From contig NZ_JAFFPS010000006.1 in assembly GCF_016919165.1 (NCBI RefSeq), positions 11,560 to 75,559 on the forward strand: a stretch of 64,000 bases of DNA, read 5' to 3'. The notes beneath the pieces were generated by a model. The model saw only the letters and a program-made list of their open reading frames with translations, ran no database searches and was not told the DNA's origin. Each line of letters begins with the position of its first letter. The first letter of the stretch is position 1. The DNA comes from Leptospira chreensis (GTDB lineage Bacteria > Spirochaetota > Leptospiria > Leptospirales > Leptospiraceae). A program made the position numbers and the translations under genes. Below, one piece after another: positions 29,084 to 38,623 of the stretch.

Positions 29084-29344
29084 ATGGGCAGGCCACCGAT
29101 GCGATGGCTTGTTCGAAAAAACGGCCTTCCGTTTGCCAGTTTTTTATTTTGCCCCGATAAAACTCACAAAACAGCCGTTGCACGAAACCGTTCTAAACGA
29201 ATTCTCCGAGAACTGGTTCGGAAACATCTATCTGTACTTCCTGTGGGATACGACTGTGCCCTACTCGTTCAGAAAGATTTTGCGAAGTTATCTAAGGAAG
29301 ACCGAGAGGTTTTGTTCCTTTCGGTTCTAAAACAATTCCCATGA
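29084..29344 (+). CDS. rnpA: ribonuclease P protein component (start uncertain)
   Basis: Protein cofactor of RNase P, which trims tRNA 5' ends. The core is present: [21 protein letters not shown] is the conserved RNR basic motif, and the order between rpmH and yidD fits. From the first ATG the protein is only 86 residues, shorter than the usual 110-120. In the same frame the codons back to 29018 encode ELPSETLHDPTRIQELFRQN, which looks like the missing RnpA N-terminus (LP...RI...F), but no ATG, GTG or TTG occurs there after the TAG at 29015. AGGAG lies at 29016-29020. The true start is therefore probably a rare codon, or the sequence has an error. It ends in ATGA shared with yidD. Confidence 0.85.
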   Translation: MGRPPMRWLVRKNGLPFASFLFCPDKTHKTAVARNRSKRILRELVRKHLSVLPVGYDCALLVQKDFAKLSKEDREVLFLSVLKQFP

Positions 29345-29568
29345 ATCGGCTGTTTTTGGTTCTTATTTACCTCTACAAAAAACTGCTATCCCCTCTATTG
29401 CCTCCGGCTTGCCGATTTACCCCAAGTTGTTCCGAATACGCCAAACAAGCGTTTGAAACCTATCCATGGTACAAAGCGTTTGTTCTCAGTGTTGTTCGAA
29501 TTTCTAAATGTCACCCTTTTCACGAAGGTGGACATGACCCATTACCGAAATCCTTTAACAAGAGTTAA
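29341..29568 (+). CDS. yidD: membrane protein insertion efficiency factor YidD
   Basis: 75-residue amphipathic, membrane-associated protein that aids YidC-dependent insertion. Conserved features are all visible: [25 protein letters not shown] with its three Cys, the [16 protein letters not shown] segment and the GGHDPLP end. The start overlaps the rnpA stop (ATGA) and yidC follows after 3 bp. Confidence 0.97.
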   Translation: MNRLFLVLIYLYKKLLSPLLPPACRFTPSCSEYAKQAFETYPWYKAFVLSVVRISKCHPFHEGGHDPLPKSFNKS

Positions 29569-29571
29569 CTT

Positions 29572-31527
29572 ATGCAAAATGATTCCACTAACAGACAAAG
29601 TCGTTTATTCCTCGCGCTATTCCTTAGTTTAGCTGTATGGATGGGAATAAACTATTTCTTCTTTCCACCGCAAACGCCAAAACCAAAAACTGCTGATGAA
29701 ACTTCTAAACAAGAAGGCTCTGAAAAAGAGAAAACTACAGGAAATACTGCAGATCCAAAAGCAGAACTAAAAAAACCAACAACAGAAACAACCAAACTAA
29801 GTCCGGTGAAACCAGAAGATGTAAAAACATTTTCTTTAAAAACCGATTCCTTCTTAGTTCGTTTTTCTAGTTTAGGTGGAAGGATCACTGAATACTATAT
29901 CAAAGACCATAAAGAACCAGACGGTTCAGAATTTGCGGTTGCGAAAGATCCTAAGTTCGAAATCGAATTTGATGGAAATAAAGAAAAGGCAGTGGAACTT
30001 ACTAGAGGACAAGGTTTTGACTTCAATATCATCGAAGATAAAGATACAATCCCTTTTTCTGGATACAACTTAGTCAACTTTAGTTCTAGTTACAATGCGG
30101 AAACAAAAACCGTAATCTTCGAAGCACCTTCGTTAGATGGTAAATATACAATCCAAAAGAAATTTCAATTTTTCCCTTCTGAAAATTATTTCAAATTTCA
30201 TCTAACCCTTAAAAACAAAACCAACGAAACTATCAACATTTCATCATCCAAATCGGATGTATACTTTAGATCATTTAGTTCCCTTGGACCAGTGCTTAAG
30301 AAAAAAGAAGATTTTAACGATCGTGACAATGCACATTACTTTCGTTATTACTACTTAGATGGAAGTTTTAAAGACCACGTAGATGGTACAACCACACAAG
30401 GGTTCTTTGATAATTTCTTAGGTTCTGATGAAGGAAAAGACACTCGTTACGAAATCAAAAAAGGTTCCAACGACAGAGTGGACTTTGTGGGAACAGGAAG
30501 TCGTTATTTCATTGGGGTGATCGATCCATTAAATGATAAACCAGCAGGAGTTCTTCTCGATAATCGCAAAGGGAATGAAACGGGAGTTCTCTTAGTTTAT
30601 GACAACTGGAAACTTGGACCCGGTGAAGAAGTGAACTTGGATTATGCGGCCTATGTGGGAGTGAGAGAACTTGATGGAACCGCTTTCCGCGACAGTTCCT
30701 TAGATCCAAAAATCAACAAAGATTCTACCTTTGTTGGACTCAGTGAGTCACTCGACAAATCATTCAACCAAGGGATTACCACTCCACTTCGAAACGGAAT
30801 TGTTTGGATTCTAAAAAAGATTTATTTGGTCATTCCTAACTACGGTTGGGCCATTGTTATTTTTGCCATTCTCTTCAAGTTGGCATTCTATCCGCTGAAC
30901 AAAAAACAAGCGGAATCAATGAAGAAGATGCAAGAGTTATCACCGCAAATTAAAGTCATCAATGAAAAATATGCGGATGATCCAAAACTCAAACAAGAAA
31001 AAACCATTGAGTTATATAAAAAGAACGGAACCAATCCGATGGCGGGTTGTTTTCCAATGCTCATCCAAATCCCAATCTTCATCGCACTTTATACTGCGTT
31101 TTCTGATACAGTGGATCTTTGGAACTCTCCATTCTTATGGATCAATGATTTAAGTGAACCAGATACGGTTTATACAACTCCAAAGTTAGCATTTATTGGA
31201 GCCCTTGCCATCAACATTCTACCACTCATCATGGTAGCAACTCAAGTGGTTCAGTCACGAATGACAACAGTGTCAACAGATCCGAACCAAAAGATGATGA
31301 TGTATATGATGCCTGTCATCATGTTATACTTCTTCTGGTCAATGCCTGCCGGTGTGACTATGTATTGGACAATGCAAAACATTCTGTCCATTGCCCAACA
31401 AGTATACACAAACAAGTTTGGAAAGTCTGAAGACAAAAAACCAAAGAATAATGGACCTGAGCCTGCGAACAACGCAGCTGCAGTAGCCCGACCTGGATTT
31501 AGAAACCAGAACAAAAAGAAAAAATGA
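29572..31527 (+). CDS. yidC: membrane protein insertase YidC
   Basis: Inserts and folds inner-membrane proteins alone or with SecYEG. 651 residues in the Gram-negative layout: N-terminal helix ([21 protein letters not shown]), Lys/Thr-rich linker (about 30-85), large periplasmic beta-sandwich domain (about 90-390), then the five-helix core with [20 protein letters not shown], the hairpin [20 protein letters not shown] and the signature [19 protein letters not shown]. The C-terminus is basic (FRNQNKKKK), as is common for ribosome contact. It lies between yidD and khpB in the operon. Confidence 0.97.
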   Translation: MQNDSTNRQSRLFLALFLSLAVWMGINYFFFPPQTPKPKTADETSKQEGSEKEKTTGNTADPKAELKKPTTETTKLSPVKPEDVKTFSLKTDSFLVRFSSLGGRITEYYIKDHKEPDGSEFAVAKDPKFEIEFDGNKEKAVELTRGQGFDFNIIEDKDTIPFSGYNLVNFSSSYNAETKTVIFEAPSLDGKYTIQKKFQFFPSENYFKFHLTLKNKTNETINISSSKSDVYFRSFSSLGPVLKKKEDFNDRDNAHYFRYYYLDGSFKDHVDGTTTQGFFDNFLGSDEGKDTRYEIKKGSNDRVDFVGTGSRYFIGVIDPLNDKPAGVLLDNRKGNETGVLLVYDNWKLGPGEEVNLDYAAYVGVRELDGTAFRDSSLDPKINKDSTFVGLSESLDKSFNQGITTPLRNGIVWILKKIYLVIPNYGWAIVIFAILFKLAFYPLNKKQAESMKKMQELSPQIKVINEKYADDPKLKQEKTIELYKKNGTNPMAGCFPMLIQIPIFIALYTAFSDTVDLWNSPFLWINDLSEPDTVYTTPKLAFIGALAINILPLIMVATQVVQSRMTTVSTDPNQKMMMYMMPVIMLYFFWSMPAGVTMYWTMQNILSIAQQVYTNKFGKSEDKKPKNNGPEPANNAAAVARPGFRNQNKKKK

Positions 31528-31555
31528 AATCATTGTTTAACAAGGAAGATCACAG

Positions 31556-32287
31556 ATGAATAATTACATTTTCGAAGCCGAAGGAAAAACTAAAAGTGAG
31601 GCGGAAGAATACTCTTTAGAAACACTTCGCCTCCAACCAGGCGATTTACGATTCGAAGTAGTTGATTCCGGAAAATCCGGATTTTTAGGAATCACACAAA
31701 AAAAACCAGCCGTTGTACGCGCGTTTGTTGCTAACAACGACATCCCATCCGAAAAAATCATCCATGGAGTTATCATTACCATTTTGAAAAAAATGGGAAT
31801 TCCTGCGGAAGTAGTTGGAATGGGTGATGTAGATGGAAAAATCTATGTCGAACTTACAAGTAAAGAATCTGGACTCATCATCGGAAAAAGAGGAGGAACT
31901 TTAGATTCACTTCAATTCCTTCTGAACCTAATGGTAGATCCAAAAATTCGTCACAATAGAAAGATTGTATTAGATATTGAATCCTATCGCGACAAACGCG
32001 AGTTATCGCTCATTCGATTAGCAAAATCGGTTGCTGCATCAGTCATCAAATCTGGAAGATCTAAACTTTTAGATCCAATGAATCCATTTGAACGAAGAAT
32101 TGTTCACATGGCAATCCAAGAAGACGAAAGAGTATTCACAAGATCCGAAGGAAATGGAACTTTCAAAAGAGTTCGTGTTATCTCTGCAAAAGAAAAACAT
32201 AAATACAAAGATTTGGAAGATCCTTCAAAAAAAGGCCTTCCTGTTGAAGACTTTGCAGACGGAGTAGATCAAGAAGATCTTGATTGA
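31556..32287 (+). CDS. khpB: RNA-binding protein KhpB (Jag/EloR)
   Basis: 243-residue RNA-binding regulator linked to cell-wall elongation in other bacteria. Three domains are visible: Jag_N (about 1-55: [17 protein letters not shown] ... GFLGI), a type II KH domain (about 70-150, with [19 protein letters not shown]) and an R3H domain (about 155-215, [13 protein letters not shown]). It ends in an acidic tail. It overlaps mnmE by 8 bp. Confidence 0.95.
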   Translation: MNNYIFEAEGKTKSEAEEYSLETLRLQPGDLRFEVVDSGKSGFLGITQKKPAVVRAFVANNDIPSEKIIHGVIITILKKMGIPAEVVGMGDVDGKIYVELTSKESGLIIGKRGGTLDSLQFLLNLMVDPKIRHNRKIVLDIESYRDKRELSLIRLAKSVAASVIKSGRSKLLDPMNPFERRIVHMAIQEDERVFTRSEGNGTFKRVRVISAKEKHKYKDLEDPSKKGLPVEDFADGVDQEDLD

Positions 32288-33665
32288 TACCATTGCGGCA
32301 TTGTCCACTGCCTCAGGTCCCGGAGCGATTGGCATCCTTCGGGTATCGGGCTCTGCCGTATTGCCCATTGCCCACTCCGTTCTGCAAAAGAACGGATCTC
32401 CTCTCACCGAAGAATTTATAATCAACCAAAAGCGGACTGCTGTTTTTTGTGATTTTGTAGATGCAGATCACCCACTCGACCAAATCGTATTTTTTTATTT
32501 TCCATCACCTAACTCTTACACAGGTGAAGATTTAGCTGAGTTCCACTTACATGGAAACCCCATCTTACTCAAACGAGGTTTACAAATTCTGTTTGAAAAG
32601 GGTGCAAGGCCTGCACAGAAAGGTGAGTTTACTAAAAGAGCTTATCTAAATGGAAAAATCAATCTATCAGGTGCAGAAGCAATTGGTAGGTTAATTGAAG
32701 CCAGGTCTAGGTATGAATTGGAATTGGCCCAAAAAAATGTGTTTGGGGAAATTACAAAATTAAGTTCCAAAATTAGAAGTGATCTCATTTCCCTGAAAGC
32801 AGAGTGCGAAGCTGAAATTGATTTTTCCACAGAAGATCTTACCTTTGAAAGTTTGGAAGAAAGGAAAAATCGAATGGTTTCGTTACGCGATCTTTGTTCA
32901 AAACTCATCCAAGATTCGGAACGAGCAGAAACTTTAATTTTACAATCAACTGTCGTTTTATTTGGAGAACCGAACACGGGAAAATCTAGCCTAATGAATT
33001 TACTCATTGGTAAAGACCGTTCCATAATCTCCGACATTCCAGGGACTACCAGAGATTATATAGCCGAAGAATTGAGTTTGGATGGAATCCCCATTCGACT
33101 TGTAGATACCGCCGGAATCCGAGAAACATCGGATAACATTGAACAGATGGGAATCGAACGAAGCAAACGGGAAGCCGACAGCGCCAATGTAAAACTACTC
33201 CTCATTGATACTTCTCTACCATTCGACAAAAGTTCGTTTTTATCCAAACATAATGAAAGGCTCCATGGAGCCATCCTTGTGGCCAATAAAATCGATGAAA
33301 AACACAAAGATTGGAATTCAAAGGATTTGGAAACTCTAAGGAAAGAATTTGCCTTAGAAATTACAGAAATATCTTGTAAAACAAAAGTAGGAATCCCTCA
33401 TTTATTAGACCTATTAAAAACAAAACTTACATCTAAAGATAGTTCGGAAGACATTGTTTTATTGGAAGATAGGCAACGGTATCACATTCAAAAAATTGAA
33501 TCTAGTTTATCTGAAGCCATTCATCTTATGGAAGATGGTGCTCCCGCAGAAATTTATATCCAAGAAATCAACTCTTCTATCAAAGAAATTGGGGAAGTCA
33601 ACGGTCATGTGGATAACGAAGAAATCCTCGGCAGAATTTTTAGTAAATTTTGTGTGGGTAAATAA
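32280..33665 (+). CDS. mnmE: tRNA modification GTPase MnmE
   Basis: With MnmG it installs the (carboxymethyl)aminomethyl group on U34 of tRNAs. Starts with TTG inside the end of khpB. 461 residues: N-terminal formyl-THF-binding domain ([21 protein letters not shown]), helical domain, inserted G domain with G1 [10 protein letters not shown]2-G3 DIPGTTRDY and [10 protein letters not shown]4 ANKID, and the C-terminal catalytic Cys motif FCVGK (FCIGK in most). mnmG is not in the window. Confidence 0.97.
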   Translation: MIDTIAALSTASGPGAIGILRVSGSAVLPIAHSVLQKNGSPLTEEFIINQKRTAVFCDFVDADHPLDQIVFFYFPSPNSYTGEDLAEFHLHGNPILLKRGLQILFEKGARPAQKGEFTKRAYLNGKINLSGAEAIGRLIEARSRYELELAQKNVFGEITKLSSKIRSDLISLKAECEAEIDFSTEDLTFESLEERKNRMVSLRDLCSKLIQDSERAETLILQSTVVLFGEPNTGKSSLMNLLIGKDRSIISDIPGTTRDYIAEELSLDGIPIRLVDTAGIRETSDNIEQMGIERSKREADSANVKLLLIDTSLPFDKSSFLSKHNERLHGAILVANKIDEKHKDWNSKDLETLRKEFALEITEISCKTKVGIPHLLDLLKTKLTSKDSSEDIVLLEDRQRYHIQKIESSLSEAIHLMEDGAPAEIYIQEINSSIKEIGEVNGHVDNEEILGRIFSKFCVGK

Positions 33666-33745
33666 TTCACAAAAACCTTAAAATTTACGATTGTCTAATC
33701 ATCCAAATAGTATCTAATTGGTGCACATTCGATACGAGGTAAAAA

Positions 33746-33997
33746 ATGAAAAAATTTCTTGTGATTCTCTCTATTTTCTCTTTTAGCACTTTTGGTTTGT
33801 TTGCTCAAACAGAAGCAGACGAAGAACCAACTATGCAAGCTGATGAAGCTTCTGAAACCGTTAAACCTAAAAAAGAAAAAATCAATAACAAAGACGGCGA
33901 GAAAAAAGAGAAAAAACATCACAAACATGGTGAGAAAAAAGGCAAAAAAGCTAAGAAAGCCAAAAAAGAGAAAAAAGCTAAGAAAGACGCAGAGTAA
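33746..33997 (+). CDS. small exported lysine-rich protein
   Basis: 83 residues with ACGAGGT as ribosome-binding site. Signal peptide MKKFLVILSIFSFSTFGLFAQ, then a short acidic stretch (TEADEEPTMQADEASE) and a C-terminal half made almost only of Lys, Glu, Gly, His and Ala (KKHHKHGEKKGKKAKKAKK). Low complexity, so no family can be assigned; such periplasmic polycations may bind nucleic acid, lipid phosphate or metal. Followed by its own strong terminator, so monocistronic or the end of the mnmE operon (80 bp downstream of it). Confidence 0.7.
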   Translation: MKKFLVILSIFSFSTFGLFAQTEADEEPTMQADEASETVKPKKEKINNKDGEKKEKKHHKHGEKKGKKAKKAKKEKKAKKDAE

Positions 33998-34018
33998 TTC
34001 TTCGTCTCATCTCAAACC

Positions 34019-34045
34019 AAAACCCCTGGAAACAGGGGTTTTTTT
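34019..34045 (+). terminator. intrinsic terminator
   Basis: A 10-bp stem AAAACCCCTG / CAGGGGTTTT with a GAAA loop runs straight into seven T (34039-34045). It lies 22 bp after the stop of the lysine-rich protein gene and only 17 bp before the ATG of the next gene. Confidence 0.92.
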
Positions 34046-34062
34046 ATACCTAAAGAATCCAA

Positions 34063-35700
34063 ATGAAACAAACTTTAAAACCTATCACTTATCTCTCGTT
34101 AGTCGTTTTTTTATTTTTTACAATTTATTGTTCTAGTTCGGAAGAAAAAGAATCCTTAACTTCCCGTCCAAAATCCATTACATTTGATCTAAAACTCAAA
34201 TCGATTCCCAAAGAATTAAAAGGGGAAACTATTTCCTATTCTCTAAAGTTTTATTTTTGTCCAGTTCCCAGTGCAAAAGATTGTTATACACCAGTATTCA
34301 TAAGGACAGAAAAAACCAATCATCCCACTAGTTCATCCACTGATCAAATTATCTTTCCACAAGATTTACCAAACCAGTGGACACATCTTTCGATTCGCAT
34401 AGAAGGAATCGAAAAGGTACATGGAAAGTATTCTCCTGGTCACAATCCTTTTTGGGTTCAAAATACAGATTCCCTTTCTAAAGATCCAAAAATAAAACAT
34501 GAGTTTACATTTGTAAGCCAAGAGAATCTTATCCCCAATCGAAAACAAGAAGAACTGGCGCATAAGTTTGCACCCATTCTTGTCTTTCATAAAGATAAAA
34601 AATACCTACCCACCAATATCGAAAAGTATGCAAATTATTTTCAGTCCAAAGAATACACTCTTCCGGGTAAAGACATTCGCCGCAAATCGCTTGGCCAAAC
34701 CACTTGGAACTATGTAGAATTTCCTGACCTAAGAGAAACAGAAAAACAAACACATTTATACTATCATGTGCGTTATGCGAAGACAACTGTCTCAGGAACG
34801 CAAAATACGGCCCTGCCTGGAATTCGAGATGACAGGAATTATTGGTATGAAGTGGGAAATGGAGATATGGTTGTCTCCTATTGGATTTGGTATGATTGGA
34901 ATGAAGGGCCAACCAAGTTTGGTAATATCCACCAAGGGGATTTAGAATCCTATGCTCTCCTCATCTCAAAAGACGGCAAACCAAAACGAATTTTACTGAC
35001 AGGCCATGATCATATCCTACTAGATACCGATTTTCGAAATATCAATTCCTTAAAAAACCATCCCATTCTTTATGTGGCGAAGGGTAATATGGGATCAGAT
35101 GGTGGAAATCCAACATCAGCTTATGGTGGTTATACTGTAAAATTACATGCAGGAAATGCATTGTTTAATTATATTTCTGATCCATGGGATGTATTTCCTA
35201 GTTTCGATCCAGAAACTTCGATTCTCATCATCCCCAAAAACCTTTCTGATAAAGATTTATCGAATGTAAAAATAGGTTCAGGAATCAAACAGAATCGAGT
35301 TCCAACGGATGATTCTGAAAGAGAAAAAGATAAAAACTTAGAAACTCGTTATGTCGAAGCCCGTAACATGATCAAAGGGCGAATTGAAAAACTCATTGCT
35401 TGGGAAGAGCCAGGTTGGATAGGCCAAACAGCAGACAAAGATCCTGACGGCCACCATAAGGTGGATCCAAAACTTTCTTCCTTCTTTCGGTTTCAAGGGA
35501 GACTCGGTAAACATCCCAGGTCAGATTTAAGAATTGGGGAACTCCATCAATACGGTGAATCTCCAGAGAACGCACCGTTCAAAACCAATATCGAACAGCA
35601 TTATACCTTTGAAAGTCCAAAGACCGAACGTTCTCATACGGACAGAGAAGGAAATTATGGACCTAAGTTTTTGGGAGATGATTCCACCCCACAAAAGTAA
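34063..35700 (+). CDS. Vps62-like lipoprotein
   Basis: 545 residues. Hydrophobic N-terminus with lipobox TIYC followed by SSSEEKES, so an anchored lipoprotein. After a beta-rich N-terminal part (to about 165), the segment LAHKFAPILVFHKDKKYLPTNIEKY and the later DMVVSYWIWYDWNEGP ... HQGDLESYALLI resemble Vps62/DUF946-type domains, which are found in secreted proteins of several kingdoms with no settled function. The C-terminal 100 residues are charged and low in hydrophobics. A strong terminator 17 bp upstream means it needs its own promoter or read-through. There is no typical Shine-Dalgarno (AAAGAA only). Confidence 0.72.
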   Translation: MKQTLKPITYLSLVVFLFFTIYCSSSEEKESLTSRPKSITFDLKLKSIPKELKGETISYSLKFYFCPVPSAKDCYTPVFIRTEKTNHPTSSSTDQIIFPQDLPNQWTHLSIRIEGIEKVHGKYSPGHNPFWVQNTDSLSKDPKIKHEFTFVSQENLIPNRKQEELAHKFAPILVFHKDKKYLPTNIEKYANYFQSKEYTLPGKDIRRKSLGQTTWNYVEFPDLRETEKQTHLYYHVRYAKTTVSGTQNTALPGIRDDRNYWYEVGNGDMVVSYWIWYDWNEGPTKFGNIHQGDLESYALLISKDGKPKRILLTGHDHILLDTDFRNINSLKNHPILYVAKGNMGSDGGNPTSAYGGYTVKLHAGNALFNYISDPWDVFPSFDPETSILIIPKNLSDKDLSNVKIGSGIKQNRVPTDDSEREKDKNLETRYVEARNMIKGRIEKLIAWEEPGWIGQTADKDPDGHHKVDPKLSSFFRFQGRLGKHPRSDLRIGELHQYGESPENAPFKTNIEQHYTFESPKTERSHTDREGNYGPKFLGDDSTPQK

Positions 35701-35720
35701 CGAAATTAGACCTGATAGAA

Positions 35721-36632
35721 TCAGATCAGGTCAACTAACTTTGCTTTGGTTAATTCTTCTGGTTTGAAAGGTTTTTCTTTTTTAATGTAGTCGATCATCT
35801 CTTCTCGGTGGGAATAACCAGCACCGAGGATTGCTTTTTGGATGACAAAGTCCTTCCAAGTTTTCAAACAATGACCGAATTTTTCACGGTCTAAAAGTCG
35901 TGTGATGGATTCCTCATTTTCTCCCCAAACATAAGGATTCGCACCTGCGTGAAGGAGTTCAATCAAACATTCAACAGCATCAGCAGAGGCAGCCAAAAAC
36001 AAAGCTGTGTTTCCCAGATTGTCTTTTGTTTCTAAAGAAAAATCTCCTTCTTCTAAAAGATAAGTACAAAGATCATATAAATTTCTTTCCGCCACTAAGT
36101 GGAGTGCTGTTTTTCCTTCGCTATCTTTGTGTTCGATGATACTGGGAAACTTATGGAATAGGAGTTTTATGATCTCCATTCGATCTTCAATGATCGCTTC
36201 TAAAAAAACGGAACGTCCTTCTTCATTACGTAAGGAGATAACATCCTCTGAAATGGAATTAGATAATACATCCCAGAGTGATTCTGCGGATTCCAAGACA
36301 GCCAAATGAAAGATGGTATTTCCATTTTTGTCTCGTGTAAGAAGATGGGATGAGGTTTTCCAAGTCGCAACCGTTTCCACAAGGATTCGTAAAAAGGATT
36401 CTTTGTTTTGACCGATCACATCGAAGATGACGTTGCCGGGAGTTCTGTAAGGAAATGCGGGATCGGCTCCATTTAAAATGGCATGCCGAAACAAATCTTC
36501 ATTCTCCATCTTAAGCATCCAAGAGAGAGAATTCGTTCCATACGAATCCAATTCATTCGGATCAGCACCCGCACCGATTTCTCTATTCCATTCTTCGATA
36601 CTTCCCGATTTGGCAACGTCAATCAAACTCAT
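35721..36632 (-). CDS. ankyrin-repeat protein
   Basis: 303 residues with about six ankyrin repeats: canonical pieces are SEGKTALHLVAERNLYDLC, NLGNTALFLAASADAVEC and DKNGNTIFHLAVLES, each followed by a LL-x-x-GA-type helix (LIELLHAGANP). No signal peptide or membrane helix, so cytoplasmic. Its ATG abuts the GMC oxidoreductase stop with no gap, so the two are one transcription unit. In other bacteria ankyrin proteins encoded beside redox enzymes act as scaffolds or stabilisers; that role here is inference. Confidence 0.88.
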   Translation of the reverse strand: MSLIDVAKSGSIEEWNREIGAGADPNELDSYGTNSLSWMLKMENEDLFRHAILNGADPAFPYRTPGNVIFDVIGQNKESFLRILVETVATWKTSSHLLTRDKNGNTIFHLAVLESAESLWDVLSNSISEDVISLRNEEGRSVFLEAIIEDRMEIIKLLFHKFPSIIEHKDSEGKTALHLVAERNLYDLCTYLLEEGDFSLETKDNLGNTALFLAASADAVECLIELLHAGANPYVWGENEESITRLLDREKFGHCLKTWKDFVIQKAILGAGYSHREEMIDYIKKEKPFKPEELTKAKLVDLI

Positions 36633-38387
36633 TTAGGTTAAGATTTTACGTTTATTCACTAACGTCGATTTTTTAACGGAAGATTTTTTAGGAAGAGATC
36701 CAATGATTTTATCAAAACCTTTTTTGGTCTCAAAGGACAAAAATTGGATGGGAGCTTTGTCTTTCGTAGGAACCAAACTCATGGCTCGTTCCGAAAGTGC
36801 CGTGATCGTCAAACTTGGATTCACTCCTAAGTTAACAGTGAGCATGGACGCATCACAAACTCGGAGGTTCTCATAACCAAACACCTTGTTTTCCATATTG
36901 ATCACTCCGCGTTCCGGAGAATCGGCCACAACACATCCTCCCATAATATGACCTGTAACAGGAGCATTGAGTAGTGTATCATTAAAAGAACTTCGTGGAA
37001 TCCCACCGACAATCTCTGCTAGTTTTCTAGCAAAGGCGTTGGCAATGGGAATGTAGGTAGGTGTTGGTTCGCCAGTAGAAAGTGCTGAGGTAATGGTTTT
37101 TTGGAAGGGCCAAATGAACCGTCTTTTCCGTACAAGTCGTACGCTATTATCAACAGTCTGCATCACAAGTAGGATAATAGAATTTTTTGCGAATCCAATT
37201 GGGTTATGCGATTTCAAAAAATAAAGAGGATGGCGGACCATCGTCCAAAAGAATTTGAGTGGTCTTGGAAAAATCCCTCCTCCATCTGTCATCACACTCG
37301 CAAGGACTCCAAAAAAATCAGATCCTTTAGAATAACGAACCGGTTCGATATGAGTGTTTTCATCGGGATGTACAGAAGATGTAATAGCAATGCCTTTGGA
37401 ATAATCGGCACCTTTACTTGCCGGAACGGTGACAGGCAAAATAGTTTCGCTATTGGTTCGAACTACATCACCTAACTTCTCAGACAAACGAATCATTTTG
37501 TTTTCTTGTTGCATCTTAAGGAGAAGTCCAACCGTTCCCATCACACCAGCAGACAAGACCACTTGTTTGGAGTGAAATTTTCTTTTAGGATAACCAAACC
37601 AACCCGTTGTGCTATTCGTTTCCAATTCATAACCAAACTCACCACTGGCCTCTGGATCAGGGATTCCCTTTTCATTGATAGGGATGAGGGAAGTAACTTT
37701 GGTTTCAGGGAGAATGACGGCTCCCAACTTTTCTGCTAAGTATAAATAGTTTTTATCCAATGTATTTTTTGCGTTATGACGACAACCCACCATACAACCA
37801 CCACAAAAATTACAAGGATCTCGATCCGGTCCATCACCACCAAAAAAAGGATCTTTCGGATCTTTTTTGTTTCCAAAATAAATTCCCACAGGAGTTCTCT
37901 GGAAGGTATCTCCCTTACCAAATGTTTTGGCTGTTTCTAAAAGAAGACGGTCTGGTTCCCAAAGTTGTGGATTTTCAGTCACACCAAGCATGTGCTTGGC
38001 AACATCATAATATGGTAATAATGCTTTTTCACCGCCCATTTGGGAATACAATGGAGAGTTTAAAACTTTAGAAGAAGGGACATACAATGTACATGCATAG
38101 ACCAATGATCCACCGCCCACACCTGATCCACTCACAAGTAAAAAATCATTGAGTAAATTGATTCTTTGGATTCCATAGAAACCTAGTTTAGGCATCCATA
38201 AGTATTTACGAAGACTCCAATTGGTTTTAGGAAAGTCAGTGGACTTCCAACGTTTTCCCGATTCGATCACCAATACCTTATAACCTTTTTGAGACAATCG
38301 ATATGCGGAAACCGATCCTCCAAAACCCGATCCAACTATAATAAAGTCGTACTCATCATTTTGTTCTTTTGGAATGGATTGACTCAT
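36633..38387 (-). CDS. GMC-family flavin oxidoreductase (cholesterol-oxidase-like)
   Basis: 584 residues from the ATG at 38387 (GAGGA upstream). FAD-binding Rossmann motif VGSGFGGS (residues 18-25), second flavin block [14 protein letters not shown], and C-terminal block [14 protein letters not shown] ... [15 protein letters not shown] typical of GMC enzymes of the cholesterol oxidase side. A central [19 protein letters not shown] has the CxxCxxCxxxC spacing of a ferredoxin-type Fe-S site, as in a subset of this family. Substrate probably an alcohol or sterol-like lipid; unknown. On the minus strand a TTGACA at 38450-38455 lies upstream but lacks a good -10. Confidence 0.9.
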   Translation of the reverse strand: MSQSIPKEQNDEYDFIIVGSGFGGSVSAYRLSQKGYKVLVIESGKRWKSTDFPKTNWSLRKYLWMPKLGFYGIQRINLLNDFLLVSGSGVGGGSLVYACTLYVPSSKVLNSPLYSQMGGEKALLPYYDVAKHMLGVTENPQLWEPDRLLLETAKTFGKGDTFQRTPVGIYFGNKKDPKDPFFGGDGPDRDPCNFCGGCMVGCRHNAKNTLDKNYLYLAEKLGAVILPETKVTSLIPINEKGIPDPEASGEFGYELETNSTTGWFGYPKRKFHSKQVVLSAGVMGTVGLLLKMQQENKMIRLSEKLGDVVRTNSETILPVTVPASKGADYSKGIAITSSVHPDENTHIEPVRYSKGSDFFGVLASVMTDGGGIFPRPLKFFWTMVRHPLYFLKSHNPIGFAKNSIILLVMQTVDNSVRLVRKRRFIWPFQKTITSALSTGEPTPTYIPIANAFARKLAEIVGGIPRSSFNDTLLNAPVTGHIMGGCVVADSPERGVINMENKVFGYENLRVCDASMLTVNLGVNPSLTITALSERAMSLVPTKDKAPIQFLSFETKKGFDKIIGSLPKKSSVKKSTLVNKRKILT

Positions 38388-38554
38388 GGTTCGTTTTTCC
38401 TCGTTTGCGGTGTATAAGCGAAACCGAGTCTGCAACGGAATTCAATTCTTGTCAATTCGCTCTTAACGATTCCTATAAAAACTGATCGCAAACTGATCCA
38501 GATTATGCGGGTTACTGATTGTTTAGTTGTAAGGATTTGATAAAGGGAAGATTC

Positions 38555-38602
38555 AAAAAAAAGGAAATTCGAGAACATCCTCGGTTTTAGCGAAGATGTT
38601 CT
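38555..38602 (-). terminator. terminator-like hairpin after the RND gene
   Basis: A 12-bp stem with one G-U pair (38572-38583 with 38591-38602, loop of 7) lies 22 bp after the stop of the RND gene. On the minus strand an eight-T run follows, but nine bases past the stem. This is acceptable as a terminator, though not ideal. The rest of the 236-bp gap to the GMC gene holds no ORF. Confidence 0.55.
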
Positions 38603-38623
38603 GAATCATACTAAAGAATTTTT

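Noticed and set aside
38424..38455. Consensus TTGACA upstream of the GMC gene as a promoter
   Set aside because: The hexamer is exact, but the sequence at 16-18 bp spacing (CAGACT) is a poor -10, so I did not list it as a feature.
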